This document shows, one piece after another, positions 40,378 through 49,122 of a stretch of DNA of 64,000 nucleotides. Where the stretch lies: assembly GCF_030705605.1 (NCBI RefSeq), contig NZ_JAPCKK010000005.1:21583-85582 (forward strand), in the 5' to 3' direction. How positions within the stretch are numbered: position 1 is the first letter of the stretch; the number at the start of each line of letters is the position of its first letter. A program made the position numbers and the translations under genes. Source of the DNA: Paenibacillus zeirhizosphaerae (GTDB taxonomy: Bacteria > Bacillota > Bacilli > Paenibacillales > Paenibacillaceae). The notes under the pieces were generated by a model. That model was not told the DNA's origin and made no database searches. It worked only from the letters and a program-made list of their open reading frames with translations.

Positions 40378-40947
40378 ATGAATATGAAGCCGGAGAAAAT
40401 CCCTTATTGCCTGAACAGTAAAAAAGTGGCGGACGCCACAAAAGAGTGGCTGCACAAACGCGGTGTGACCATGGAAGAGATCGCGGAGCTGGTCATGCTC
40501 CTGCAGAAAAAATATTACCCTGACCTCACCATGGAAGAGTGTGTCCACAACGTGGAGAAGGTGCTCAGCAAGCGTGAGGTACAGAATGCTGTTCTTACCG
40601 GAATTCAGTTGGATATTCTCGCTGAGCAGGGAGCGCTGATTTCCCCACTGCAGGAAATGATCGAAAATGATGAGAGCTTGTACGGGGTCGATGAAATTCT
40701 GGCCTTCTCAATCGTGAACGTATACGGGAGCATCGGCTTTACCAACTACGGCTATGTGGATAAATTGAAGCCGGGGGTGCTGGAGAGGCTGAATGATAAG
40801 GACGATGAGCCGATCCATACCTTCCTGGACGATATCGTCGGGGCGGTCGCCGCGTCTGCCAGCAGCCGTATAGCCCACCGCAAACAGGCAGAAAGAGAGA
40901 AAGCGCTGGGAGAAGAAAGCGTAGGAGACGGCAGCGCACCTGAATAA
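40378..40947 (+). CDS. Phosphatidylglycerophosphatase A family protein (YutG-like)
   Basis: 189 aa from the ATG at 40378, or 187 from the ATG at 40384; both follow GAGAGGTG. Family members dephosphorylate phosphatidylglycerophosphate or act as related lipid-phosphate phosphatases. Family-like features are the helical YGVDEILAFSIVNVYGSIGFTNYGYVDKLKPG region and the DKDDEPIHTFLDDIVGA aspartate cluster. No clear transmembrane helix is present, as in the short YutG type. The upstream frame to 40291 is unsupported. Confidence 0.8.
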   Translation: MNMKPEKIPYCLNSKKVADATKEWLHKRGVTMEEIAELVMLLQKKYYPDLTMEECVHNVEKVLSKREVQNAVLTGIQLDILAEQGALISPLQEMIENDESLYGVDEILAFSIVNVYGSIGFTNYGYVDKLKPGVLERLNDKDDEPIHTFLDDIVGAVAASASSRIAHRKQAEREKALGEESVGDGSAPE

Positions 40948-41005
40948 GGAGGAAGGCCGGGAGCAGCGCAGCAGCTTTTATAGCTACCCCACATCGATAT
41001 AAGTG

Positions 41006-41050
41006 CAGCCTCAAGTCAATTTTAGCGATGAATTGGCTTGAGGCTGTTCT
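41006..41050 (+). terminator. Terminator of the PgpA-family gene
   Basis: CAGCCTCAAGTCAATT / AATTGGCTTGAGGCTG stem with one G-T pair and TGTTCTTG after it; it separates this gene from the convergent MBL gene. Confidence 0.75.
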
Positions 41051-41074
41051 TGCGTTTCGGGGGCATGAAGTCTG

Positions 41075-42058
41075 TTAACGGCGGACATATACCGTACCCC
41101 CACTATCCTCCCGCTCCTCGGCTTGCCCCCTTGCTGTCAACTCGACAAGATGGGCCAGCGTTTCAGACAGCGCAAAGCGAAGCTGGTGTACTGTAAGCTT
41201 ATCGCCGAACATGGCAAGGCACAGATGATAGGCATTACGCGGTTCTTCCCCCAACAGAGACGCAAGCTGCTCCAGCCTCGCTTCGTGGTGATCCAGCAAC
41301 TGGACGGTTCGATCCTTGAAATGGAGGAAAGGGTGACGGTGCCCAGGAAAAGCCTGCCGCACCTCATACTGTCCCAGCTTGCGCAATCCAGCCATATAAG
41401 CGGCAAAGGGCTGCGGATCACTGCCCGGCAGTAGGCTTACATTGGGAGAGATCTGCGGCAAAACAGCGTCACCGCACATCATCGTGCCACTCTCTGGCTG
41501 ATACAGCGACAGATGACCAGGCGCATGCCCCCCAGTCATAATCAGATCCCACGCCCTGCCTCCCATCACAAGCTTGTCCCCTTCTTCAATACAGGTGACC
41601 TCAGGCTGGGGCAGAACTTCTCTATACGCTCCCTGCAGATGTTCATGCATCGGCTGCGACAGCTCCCGAGGCAGCCCATGCTGGCTAAAGAAACGGATAA
41701 GTCTCTCATCTGTTCCGCCTTCCGTCCCCCACATATAACTGGCCTCCTGCATGCTCCTGGTCGACATCAGCACCGGTGCCCCGCTCCGTTCCTGAAGCCA
41801 TCCCGCCAATCCGTAATGATCAGGATGATGATGGGTGATCAAGATGCGGGAAATATCCTTCACAGTCCAATTCAGCTCTGCCAGCACCTGCTCCCAGTTC
41901 TCCACAGCCGCAGGCGTATGCGGCCCGGGATCCACAACCGTTATTCCTTCGTCTTCAGGCACAATATAGCTGTTGACCCATCGCAGCGGGAAGGCCATCG
42001 TGATTTTCACCTGAATAATTCCTTCCTCATCAAAACGGGTCCATTCGGGCAGCTTCAT
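41075..42058 (-). CDS. MBL-fold metallo-hydrolase
   Basis: 327-aa metallo-beta-lactamase-fold hydrolase with the metal motif THHHPDH (HxHxDH), a second histidine in GGHAPGHLSLY and a third in FPGHRHPF. Residues after about 230 form a C-terminal winged-helix-like extension (FGDKLTVHQLRFALSETLAHLVEL), as in members related to glyoxalase II or RNase-like hydrolases. Substrate unknown. GGAGG precedes the ATG. Confidence 0.88.
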   Translation of the reverse strand: MKLPEWTRFDEEGIIQVKITMAFPLRWVNSYIVPEDEGITVVDPGPHTPAAVENWEQVLAELNWTVKDISRILITHHHPDHYGLAGWLQERSGAPVLMSTRSMQEASYMWGTEGGTDERLIRFFSQHGLPRELSQPMHEHLQGAYREVLPQPEVTCIEEGDKLVMGGRAWDLIMTGGHAPGHLSLYQPESGTMMCGDAVLPQISPNVSLLPGSDPQPFAAYMAGLRKLGQYEVRQAFPGHRHPFLHFKDRTVQLLDHHEARLEQLASLLGEEPRNAYHLCLAMFGDKLTVHQLRFALSETLAHLVELTARGQAEEREDSGGTVYVRR

Positions 42059-42264
42059 CTCTTCTTCCTCCTATACCCTCGGCATCCATCCGGACACCGC
42101 AATTCCATGTTGCGGCTTCTTCTATCTTCACGTCTGTCGTGGCACGCTAATCATAAATGTGTTGGCTCCTCTTTTCAATCCTTTTCATGCTACAATGGAC
42201 TGCGAGCAGTAGAGATAAAGACACCGTATTCATACCTGAACAGCAGGAAGGAAGTGATCCGTTT

Positions 42265-43143
42265 ATGATCCGGATCGGACTTACAGGCTGGGGAGATCAT
42301 GACGATTTGTATCCATACGGCACCAAACCTGCGGGTAGGCTGCATGTATATGCCTCCCACTTCTCCGTGGTGGAAATGGACAGCTCTTTTTACGCGGTAC
42401 AGCCGGTCGAACGAATGGAGCGCTGGGCTGCAGAAACTCCTGAACACTTTTCATTTATCGTTAAAGCCTACCAGGGAATGACAGGACACACACGGGGGAA
42501 AACTCCTTTTTTCACGGCAGAGGATGACATGTACGACGCATTTCTCGATTCCGTTGAACCTTTGGCACAGACAGGCAAGCTGAAAGGGGTTCTGTTCCAA
42601 TTCCCGCCCTGGTTTGATTGCAGCAAAGAAAATGTGCAATTGCTCCGAGCAGCCAAGCAAAGAATGAAGGAGCTTCCCTGCATCCTGGAATTCCGCCATC
42701 AAAGCTGGTTCGCTCCAGAGTTCCGGGAGCGGACGCTTGAATTCATGCGCCGGGAGGGGTGGATCCACAGTGTATGTGACGAGCCCCAGGCCGGCATGGG
42801 CTCCGTGCCAGTCGTTCCTCAAGCGACGGACGATAGCCTGACCCTTGTAAGAATGCACGGCCGCAATGTTGATGGATGGAATCAGAGCGGTGCCCCGAAC
42901 TGGCGGGAAATTCGCTATCTTTACCGTTATAACGAGCAAGAACTGCTGGAATGGAAGGACATCATTCAGGAGCTTGCCCGCCAGAGCCGGGAGGTCTGTG
43001 TCATTTTCAACAACAACTCGGGCGGAGACGCCGCGGCTAATGCCAAGCAGCTTATGACACTGATGGACATGGACCCCAAGCCCTTTCCGGTCCGCCTTGC
43101 CAGCGATACGGATGAGGACCCTGAACAGCTCGAATTATTCTAA
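42265..43143 (+). CDS. DUF72 family protein
   Basis: 292-aa protein of the YecE/DUF72 TIM-barrel-like family, whose biochemical role is unknown. Typical strings are IGLTGWGDHD near the start, VEMDSSFYAVQ, FSFIVKAYQGMTGH, LEFRHQSWF, VRMHGRN and VIFNNNSGGDAAANA. The ATG at 42265 has GGAAG upstream and gives the family N-terminus; the frame extends to 42157 without support. Confidence 0.9.
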   Translation: MIRIGLTGWGDHDDLYPYGTKPAGRLHVYASHFSVVEMDSSFYAVQPVERMERWAAETPEHFSFIVKAYQGMTGHTRGKTPFFTAEDDMYDAFLDSVEPLAQTGKLKGVLFQFPPWFDCSKENVQLLRAAKQRMKELPCILEFRHQSWFAPEFRERTLEFMRREGWIHSVCDEPQAGMGSVPVVPQATDDSLTLVRMHGRNVDGWNQSGAPNWREIRYLYRYNEQELLEWKDIIQELARQSREVCVIFNNNSGGDAAANAKQLMTLMDMDPKPFPVRLASDTDEDPEQLELF

Positions 43144-43194
43144 TTCCGTCTTCTGCCGATATAAGAGAAGAGAACGACACGAGGAGGAATGAGG

Positions 43195-43371
43195 ATGGAT
43201 ATTGGAGCTATGTCTATGGCGCTCAGCCAAAGCAGCTTGAAGCTGAATGCGGGCATGAAGGTAATAAGCATCTCCAAGGAAATGACAGAGACACAAGGAC
43301 AGGCCATGATTCAGATGATGGAGAAGAGTGTACAGCCGAATTTGGGCGGCAATCTGGATATTCGTGTCTGA
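43195..43371 (+). CDS. YjfB-like small protein
   Basis: 58-aa protein starting MDIGAMSMALSQSSLK, a pattern of the YjfB family annotated as putative motility proteins (role weakly supported). It ends in an alpha helix (AMIQMMEKSVQPNLG). The ATG at 43195 is seven bases after GAGGAGGA; an ATG at 43189 touches the ribosome site. Confidence 0.8.
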   Translation: MDIGAMSMALSQSSLKLNAGMKVISISKEMTETQGQAMIQMMEKSVQPNLGGNLDIRV

Positions 43372-43405
43372 CCATCAAGCCACATGACCTGAAGAGCAGG
43401 CATAG

Positions 43406-43452
43406 AAGGTCAAGGACAGAGGGAAACGCTCCCTTCGTTCTTGACCTTTTTT
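43406..43452 (+). terminator. Terminator of the YjfB-like gene
   Basis: AAGGTCAAG...CTTGACCTT stem with an inner GAGGGA/TCCCTT helix, followed by TTTTTT. Confidence 0.88.
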
Positions 43453-43544
43453 GCCGGAACAGAAAACGTTGGATGAGCTATTTTTGCGATCAGCGCAAAA
43501 CGTAGTACTATATACTTAATAACGATTTTAGGAGGACAATGACG

Positions 43545-44900
43545 ATGAATTACTCAGTCTATTTTGAACAGAACAGGGAACTGCATCTGGAAGAGCTGAA
43601 GCAATGGCTCTCTATTCCCAGCATATCCGCACTGTCGGAGCATAAGGAGGATGTTAACCGTGCCGCTTCCTGGCTGGCTGACAAGCTGACACTGGCTGGT
43701 CTGGAGAACGTGGAAATTATCCCAACACAAGGGCACCCTCTGGTATACGCGGAGCATCTACATGCGCCGGGCAAACCGACACTGCTCATCTATGGACATT
43801 ATGACGTGCAACCGGTTGACCCGCTCCATCTGTGGCAGACACCTCCATTCGAGCCTGCGATCCGTGACAACAAAATTTATGCGCGGGGAGCCACCGACGA
43901 CAAAGGCCAGGTTTTCATGCACATTAAGGCCGTTGAGGCGATTCTTCGCCAGGAAGGGCAGCTTCCGGTGAACATCAAATTCTTCATTGAAGGTGAGGAA
44001 GAAGTCTCCAGCCCTAACCTGCTTGATTACCTTTCCAAAGGTGCAGATCGCCTTACCGCCGATGCGGTGCTGATCTCGGATACCGCCCTCATTGAAAAAG
44101 GGAAACCCGCCATCTGCACCGGACTGCGCGGCCTTTGTTCACTCGAAGTGGCAGTACATACGGCAAATACCGATTTGCATTCAGGCTCCTTCGGCGGCGG
44201 AGTGCCCAATGCGCTGCATGCTATGGTCTCCCTGCTTGCTTCCCTCCATGATAACCAGGGAGCAGTAAGTGTAGCAGGCTTCTATGATGATGTTGAGCCG
44301 CTGTCTCCTGCTATGAAGGAGGAATTTGCGAAGCAAGGCGTTGATGAGGAAACGCTGCGCACCGGACTCGGTCTCGAGACCCTTTATGGTGAAGATGATT
44401 ACAGCTTCGTGGAACGTGTCGGAGCAAGGCCAACGCTTGAGCTGAACGGTGTGTACGGCGGATTCCAAGGGGAAGGCACCAAAACGGTCATTCCGAAGGA
44501 AGCCCATGCGAAAATTACATGCCGTCTCGTAGCAAATCAAAATCCGCAGGATATTCTTGATAAAATTGAACGCCATCTGCGTGAACATATCCAGCCAGGA
44601 GCCCGTCTCGAAATCATCCAAGGTGAAAAAGCGAACGCGTTTAACATCGACCCTTCCCATCCGATGCTGCAGTCTGCGGCCGACGCTTTTGAACGTGTAT
44701 ACGGCACACGGGCCGTCTTCACCAAGGATGGAGGCTCGATTCCGATTGTCGAGACCTTTTCCCGCGTATTGGCCGCTCCGGTTGTGCTTATGGGCTTTGG
44801 CCTGCCGGATGAAAATCTGCATGCGCCAAACGAGCATTTTCATCTGGAAAACTTCGACAAAGGCTTGCTGACCATCATAGAGTATTTAAAAGCTCTGTAA
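43545..44900 (+). CDS. M20-family dipeptidase
   Basis: 451-aa zinc peptidase of the ArgE/DapE/CNDP-like M20 family; likely a cytoplasmic dipeptidase. Metal-ligand blocks are visible: IYGHYDVQPVDP, GATDDKGQVFMH, FFIEGEEEVSSPN, the lid-domain DLHSGSFGGGVPNALH and the C-terminal MGFGLPDENLHAPNEHF. The ATG at 43545 is eight bases after GGAGGA; the ATG at 43539 is too close. Confidence 0.93.
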   Translation: MNYSVYFEQNRELHLEELKQWLSIPSISALSEHKEDVNRAASWLADKLTLAGLENVEIIPTQGHPLVYAEHLHAPGKPTLLIYGHYDVQPVDPLHLWQTPPFEPAIRDNKIYARGATDDKGQVFMHIKAVEAILRQEGQLPVNIKFFIEGEEEVSSPNLLDYLSKGADRLTADAVLISDTALIEKGKPAICTGLRGLCSLEVAVHTANTDLHSGSFGGGVPNALHAMVSLLASLHDNQGAVSVAGFYDDVEPLSPAMKEEFAKQGVDEETLRTGLGLETLYGEDDYSFVERVGARPTLELNGVYGGFQGEGTKTVIPKEAHAKITCRLVANQNPQDILDKIERHLREHIQPGARLEIIQGEKANAFNIDPSHPMLQSAADAFERVYGTRAVFTKDGGSIPIVETFSRVLAAPVVLMGFGLPDENLHAPNEHFHLENFDKGLLTIIEYLKAL

Positions 44901-44910
44901 ACACAACACA

Positions 44911-44952
44911 AATAAGGCATTCCTCAGCATTTGGGCTAAGGGATGCCTTATT
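44911..44952 (+). terminator. Terminator of the M20 peptidase gene
   Basis: AATAAGGCATTCCT / AGGGATGCCTTATT stem with one mismatch, 11 bases after the stop; the T-run is weak. Confidence 0.7.
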
Positions 44953-44975
44953 ACATTGGGCTTGGAAATGACATT

Positions 44976-45236
44976 TTATTTGGTAAGCCCCCTGTACATG
45001 ACGTAGGAACCCAAAATCGAAAGGATCAGCGATATCGGGCCGAACGCGGAATGGCCAAGCATCCAGAAAATGAGACTGAACACCGGCCAGCCGATTAATG
45101 CTCCCAATAAAGGTAAGAGACTTAGCAGATCTTTCACATCGTCCCAGCTATAAAAGTACCTGGAGCCCGCGTATCTCATCTTGTTGTTATTATTATTGCT
45201 ATTATTGTTTTTCTTTTTTTTGCACCATTTCGTCAC
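44976..45236 (-). CDS. Small membrane protein with Lys/Asn-rich head
   Basis: 86-aa frame from a GTG. Residues 6-19 are CKKKKNNNSNNNNNK, encoded by an AAT/AAC run; two hydrophobic helices follow (about 37-58 and 63-82). No family recognised and no clear ribosome site, so the start may be wrong. Confidence 0.5.
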   Translation of the reverse strand: MTKWCKKKKNNNSNNNNNKMRYAGSRYFYSWDDVKDLLSLLPLLGALIGWPVFSLIFWMLGHSAFGPISLILSILGSYVMYRGLTK

Positions 45237-45491
45237 CGCTATGCACCCTACATTCCGGCTTCGTAGTGAAGTCCTTTATTCTATGTGTTTGAATCGGTTT
45301 TAGAAACATTTAATCACATAATGGCCTACATTGTCACCTAATAATTTACAGAGGATTTTCTTCCAGATATGCGTTGCTTTGGTTAATACAGAGACCACAT
45401 ACTCAGTATGCGCAAATTGTAGTATATCCAATAAATCCAAAAGTTATGTCATTGGATATCCTGTATGGTTGCCTGAAGCCTCTGTGCTGCA
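45237..45491. other. Gap between two minus-strand hypothetical genes
   Basis: AT-rich; presumably carries the promoter of the small membrane protein. I see no gene, repeat or riboswitch. Confidence 0.4.
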
Positions 45492-45521
45492 CAAAAAACA
45501 ACCGGCACTAGCCGGTTGTTT
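45492..45521 (-). terminator. Terminator of the zinc-ribbon hypothetical gene
   Basis: AAACAACCGGC / GCCGGTTGTTT stem with a T-run on the minus strand; it contains the stop codon at 45508. Confidence 0.85.
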
Positions 45522-45999
45522 CCCGTTCTACAAAGTATTTATTGGTCATGTAGTAAGCTTCACCCCGGGAAGTCTCAACCATCCCCTTTTTAGCATCCAA
45601 AAATACGATTTCCCTGCATTTTGTGCAGTACCATTTTGTTCTCTTGAAGGGTGATTCCGTGACGTATGCCGTTCCGCATTTACAGTCAATTTTGATAAGA
45701 ATTTCAGAAGCCTTATAAGCATTGGATAACTGTTTCAGGCTTTGATCGTGATGCTGCTGCACAGGAATAATCGCTTCCTGATAGCTTGAATGGGCATTAT
45801 GCACCTTGAAATCGGCAACCAGCTCCGCATGCAGACCGAAGAACTCTTTACCGATCTCGGTCACGAACTTGCGTCCGCTTCGGTAACAATCCATCCACTC
45901 ACGGATCTGTTGATTAGACAAAGGCACAGTGCCCTTGATGCCACTGTTCAGAGTGTATGTCATGATGTATAACGTATCCTCTTGTCTATTACCGTACAT
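45508..45999 (-). CDS. Hypothetical protein with zinc-ribbon-like cysteines
   Basis: 163-aa soluble protein. The C-terminal part has CKCGTAYV and WYCTKCREIVF, a CxC...CxxC arrangement that could bind zinc. AAAGGAGG lies seven bases before the ATG. It is monocistronic with its own terminator. Not recognised further. Confidence 0.8.
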   Translation of the reverse strand: MYGNRQEDTLYIMTYTLNSGIKGTVPLSNQQIREWMDCYRSGRKFVTEIGKEFFGLHAELVADFKVHNAHSSYQEAIIPVQQHHDQSLKQLSNAYKASEILIKIDCKCGTAYVTESPFKRTKWYCTKCREIVFLDAKKGMVETSRGEAYYMTNKYFVERETTG

Positions 46000-46168
46000 T
46001 AGAAGCCTCCTTTGGATTCTCTGCTAATGTACTACAAACATGAAAAAACATCAATGAGATCCCCTATATATAAGGGGATGAGGGATATATTCCCATGGAA
46101 GAAAGTACATACGTTATTATAACTTAACCTTTAATTATTCGGAATTACATGATTTTTACTATCAAAGC

Positions 46169-46202
46169 AAAAAAGCCGTCCCCCAGTATACCTGGGGAAC
46201 GG
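46169..46202 (-). terminator. Terminator of the 95-aa gene
   Basis: CCGTTCCCCAGG / CTGGGGGACGG stem with a TTTTTT run on the minus strand. Confidence 0.88.
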
Positions 46203-46225
46203 TCAGGGGATGGAATAATGTTTCT

Positions 46226-46513
46226 TTAGAAGTCCGAAACAGCCACCTGGATAAAACCTGCAACAGCTCCCGCTGCTGGGGCTTGCAGGGCGGCTACCTG
46301 CAAGCCGCCAACCTCGATGGTACGGGCGTTGCCTGGAGGAATGGTATACGTCAGTACCGGGGGAGTTGTCGTGTAAAGAACAAGGGATACTGGATTCGCA
46401 CTGGTATTATTAACCGTAACGCTAGCGTTCGTTCCTCCAGTGAGATCTTCAAAGTAAGATGATCCTACGCCGGCTGCCAGAAGGAATGGCTGAGATGGTA
46501 ACAAGATCGCCAT
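46226..46513 (-). CDS. Hypothetical 95-aa beta-rich protein next to gerE
   Basis: Small cysteine-free protein rich in Ala, Val, Thr and Pro, predicted all-beta: NASVTVNNTSANPVSLVLY, then TIPPGNARTIEVGGLQVAAL, then AGFIQVAVSDF. The pattern resembles small jelly-roll proteins of spore surfaces (such as endospore appendage subunits), but the cysteines used there are missing; this is speculation. The start at 46513 has AAAGGAGG upstream. It has its own terminator and lies downstream of gerE. Confidence 0.7.
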   Translation of the reverse strand: MAILLPSQPFLLAAGVGSSYFEDLTGGTNASVTVNNTSANPVSLVLYTTTPPVLTYTIPPGNARTIEVGGLQVAALQAPAAGAVAGFIQVAVSDF

Positions 46514-46647
46514 GGTGTGTACCTCCTTTCTACATCGGATAGTATATTTTATGTTCACGATCTATGATCTGCATCGTTGCATATCACAGAAGAATCGCAC
46601 ATTTTAATAGAGTATGGGCACAGCCAAATGTATGGTTTGATACTAAA

Positions 46648-46696
46648 ATAACAAAAACCCTCCCTCATATCCTTACGAACAGGATGTGAGGGAGGG
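46648..46696 (-). terminator. Terminator of gerE
   Basis: CCCTCCCTCACATCCT / AGGATATGAGGGAGGG stem, followed on the minus strand by TTTTTGTTATTTT. Confidence 0.92.
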
Positions 46697-46725
46697 CCTA
46701 TGCTTCCATAGGAGGCGTAAGTATG

Positions 46726-46950
46726 TCAGATTTTAAGCTCTCCGAGCTTGATCAGCTCAACGACCGCTTGTGAACGACCCTTAACATTCAGTTTCTGCAT
46801 TACGTTAGAAATATGATTACGCACCGTCTTCTCGCTAATGAATAGCTGGCCGGCAATGTCCCGTGTTGTCTTGTCCTGCACCAGCAGTTCAAACACTTCA
46901 CGTTCACGGTGAGTTAGCAAAAATTTGCTTTTGTGGTCGCTACCCTTCAA
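46726..46950 (-). CDS. gerE: Late mother-cell transcription regulator GerE
   Basis: LuxR-type helix-turn-helix protein controlling sigma-K dependent coat genes. The product is 74 aa, the same length as B. subtilis GerE, with LLTHREREVFELLVQDKTT, FISEKTVRNHISNVMQKL and GRSQAVVELIKLGEL. I place the start at TTG (46950), seven bases after AAGGAGG; an ATG at 47010 would add 20 atypical residues. gerE near gerM-rph is conserved in B. subtilis. Confidence 0.95.
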   Translation of the reverse strand: MKGSDHKSKFLLTHREREVFELLVQDKTTRDIAGQLFISEKTVRNHISNVMQKLNVKGRSQAVVELIKLGELKI

Positions 46951-47145
46951 GTTCACCCCTCCTTGCTCGGGTTTATGTGGTGTAACAAGGTTAAGGGATA
47001 CAGTCAACATATTTTATGTAATGATGACAGGGTTGGTTCTGTTTAAGCAGAAAAATGGGCAACGATGCCGAATATGCATAAGAAGAACGTCTATCGAGGT
47101 GCTTTCAAAGCCAGACCGTACTTAGCAGAAGTTTTTTCTATAATC

Positions 47146-47177
47146 TAAAAAAGTCCGCTGCCGATTGGGCGCGGACT
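47146..47177 (-). terminator. Terminator of the biosynthetic cluster
   Basis: AGTCCGC / GCGGACT stem followed on the minus strand by six T residues, 30 bases past the last cluster gene. Confidence 0.85.
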
Positions 47178-47206
47178 GTCAGGGCGTATGTATCGGTTGA
47201 CTAATA

Positions 47207-47728
47207 CTATCGTAGATGCTCAGGGATTGGCTCCTCCCGATCGATATTTCTGGCTGGGATGCCAACAGCCGTTGCATAGTCCGGAACATTTCGTATAACA
47301 ACAGCGTTAGCTCCTATATTAGCATAATCTCCTACTAGGACAGGGCCAAGTATTTTCGCACCCGCGCCGATCAGGACATGATTTCCGATGACAGGCTCCC
47401 CTAGCTGACTCCGTCCCCCCACGGTCACTTGATGAAAGATGGTGACTCCTTCCCCGATCACAGCCTTAGGACTGATCATAATCCCGTTCAGGCCATGGGG
47501 CAAATGCAACGCTCGGCCCACCTTCGCCTGTGCATGCAGTTCCCCGCTTGCGGCCAAGCGGACAAAGATCAGGTCCATCACTCTGTACACCAGCCATAAA
47601 GACTTCCGCAGAAATTTACCGCGGGTACCGTAATAGACACCATGACCAAAACGGTAGGTAAAAAGGGCGCAAAGCGTTATGGGGTTTTTGCGATTCGCTC
47701 TAAAATCACTGGCAAATTCACGAAGCAT
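47207..47728 (-). CDS. Left-handed beta-helix O-acyltransferase, CysE-like
   Basis: 173-aa hexapeptide-repeat enzyme. The N-terminus (FASDFRANRKNP) and the repeats (VGRALHLPHGLNGIMISPKAVIGEGVTIFHQVTVGG, then GAGAKILGPVLVGDYANIGANAVVIRNVP) match serine acetyltransferase-like sugar or small-molecule O-acetyltransferases. The catalytic histidine is likely in IFHQVTVG. As last gene of the cluster it probably acylates the pathway product; true serine acetyltransferase activity is possible. Start chosen at 47728 after GGGAGAG; ATG 47746 and TTG 47767 are alternatives. Confidence 0.82.
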   Translation of the reverse strand: MLREFASDFRANRKNPITLCALFTYRFGHGVYYGTRGKFLRKSLWLVYRVMDLIFVRLAASGELHAQAKVGRALHLPHGLNGIMISPKAVIGEGVTIFHQVTVGGRSQLGEPVIGNHVLIGAGAKILGPVLVGDYANIGANAVVIRNVPDYATAVGIPARNIDREEPIPEHLR

Positions 47729-47781
47729 TCCTGTTCTCTCTCCCATCTTGAAAGAAATGCCCGGCAAACGAGCTCACGGCG

Positions 47782-49095
47782 CTAGATCTCCTGGAGCAGC
47801 TCCGGCTGTATCAAACGTTGATGACGCAAGGCATCTGTACGGTTGCCATGTTCCCGGATCACATAGAGCTGGCCGCCAGCCGCTAACAGCTCCGCCGGGG
47901 CTGGATGACCAAGAAAATCGACCGGACTATAGCTAAGGCCGTATGCGCCCGCGTTGGGAATACAAATGTAGTCATTTTCCATGATGACCGGCAGCTTCGC
48001 CTTCCGTACGAGACAATCCTCGGGCGTACACAGCGGGCCAACAACAGTGACCTCCTCCCGTAGGGTCTGCCTAAGACTGTGCTCGGCAGTGGACGGCATC
48101 TCCGAATGGAGCTTATTTCCACCCAAGACTTTCACCGGATAATTATCGCGCAGCCTGCGGCCACGGAAAGCTGCCGAAGCATAATGATTCATGCCTCCGT
48201 CCGTGACGACAAATTTTTCCCCCTTAGAGATCTTCGTGTACAGCACCTTTGTAACATACATACCGGCCTGAGCTACCAGATATCTTCCGCTCTCGATGAT
48301 AAAGCGGACACCTGCCATGCGCTGCGTCGCTTCTTCAACCAATCCGTTCAAATGCTGGAGCACCCGCTCCATGTCGAGCGGCTGTTCATGTGTAAAATAA
48401 GGGATACCGAAGCCACCGCCCAAATTGATGCTGTGAACGGGCAAACCATATTTCAGACTGATCTCCCCTGCAAGCCTGACCGTATTCTCAAACGATCCAA
48501 TAATGTCTTCTGCCTTTAGCATCTGTGTACCCGTGTACACTTGTATGCCCTGAAACTGAATATGCCCGCATTCCTGCTGGGCCGCAAAAAAAACGTCCAG
48601 CTGTGCTTCGTCCACACCGAACGGCCGGGCAGTCCCGCCCATTTTAATCGTGGCTCCGGACAAATCCGCATCAGGATTAATGCGGACGGCTGCCCGCACG
48701 CGGACACCGCTGCGTACTGCCACCTTCTCCAGTAGCCGCAGTTCGCGAATAGATTCAACATTGAAGCACCCGATCCCTGCCTCTATAGCCTCACTCAGCT
48801 CGGATTCCGTTTTCCCCGGCCCGGCAAAAATGATGTCCTCCGCCTTATACCCCGCTTTAAGGGCTATAAACAGTTCTCCGGCTGATGCGATCTCCACACC
48901 ACAGCCCAAAGAGCTGAGCAGCGCGGCGATGGTGACATTAGCGTTCGCTTTTAGAGCATAATGCAGCTTGACCGCCGGATGCAGGCGCTCAAGTATACTG
49001 CCGACATGAGCACGCAGGGCGTCCCCGTCATACAAAAAGAACGGGGTTCTGTGGCTTTGGATTAAGGACAGCAGCTTATCATCCGGTATATTCAT
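47782..49095 (-). CDS. Fold type III PLP-dependent decarboxylase (BtrK/LysA-like)
   Basis: 437 aa with the alanine-racemase-type barrel and Schiff-base lysine in HYALKANANV (Lys49), the GGGFGIPYF phosphate loop (about 220), ESGRYLVAQAG, and the catalytic cysteine region GPLCTPEDC (Cys356). Diaminopimelate decarboxylases usually carry a CESGD-type motif; the CTPxD form is, as I recall, found in decarboxylases working with carrier proteins, such as BtrK, which decarboxylates ACP-bound glutamate. With two ACPs in the operon, an ACP-tethered amino acid is the favoured substrate (inference). AAGGGG precedes the ATG. Confidence 0.85.
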   Translation of the reverse strand: MNIPDDKLLSLIQSHRTPFFLYDGDALRAHVGSILERLHPAVKLHYALKANANVTIAALLSSLGCGVEIASAGELFIALKAGYKAEDIIFAGPGKTESELSEAIEAGIGCFNVESIRELRLLEKVAVRSGVRVRAAVRINPDADLSGATIKMGGTARPFGVDEAQLDVFFAAQQECGHIQFQGIQVYTGTQMLKAEDIIGSFENTVRLAGEISLKYGLPVHSINLGGGFGIPYFTHEQPLDMERVLQHLNGLVEEATQRMAGVRFIIESGRYLVAQAGMYVTKVLYTKISKGEKFVVTDGGMNHYASAAFRGRRLRDNYPVKVLGGNKLHSEMPSTAEHSLRQTLREEVTVVGPLCTPEDCLVRKAKLPVIMENDYICIPNAGAYGLSYSPVDFLGHPAPAELLAAGGQLYVIREHGNRTDALRHQRLIQPELLQEI

Positions 49096-49122
49096 GAACT
49101 CGTCCCCTTCATTTCGTGCTGC

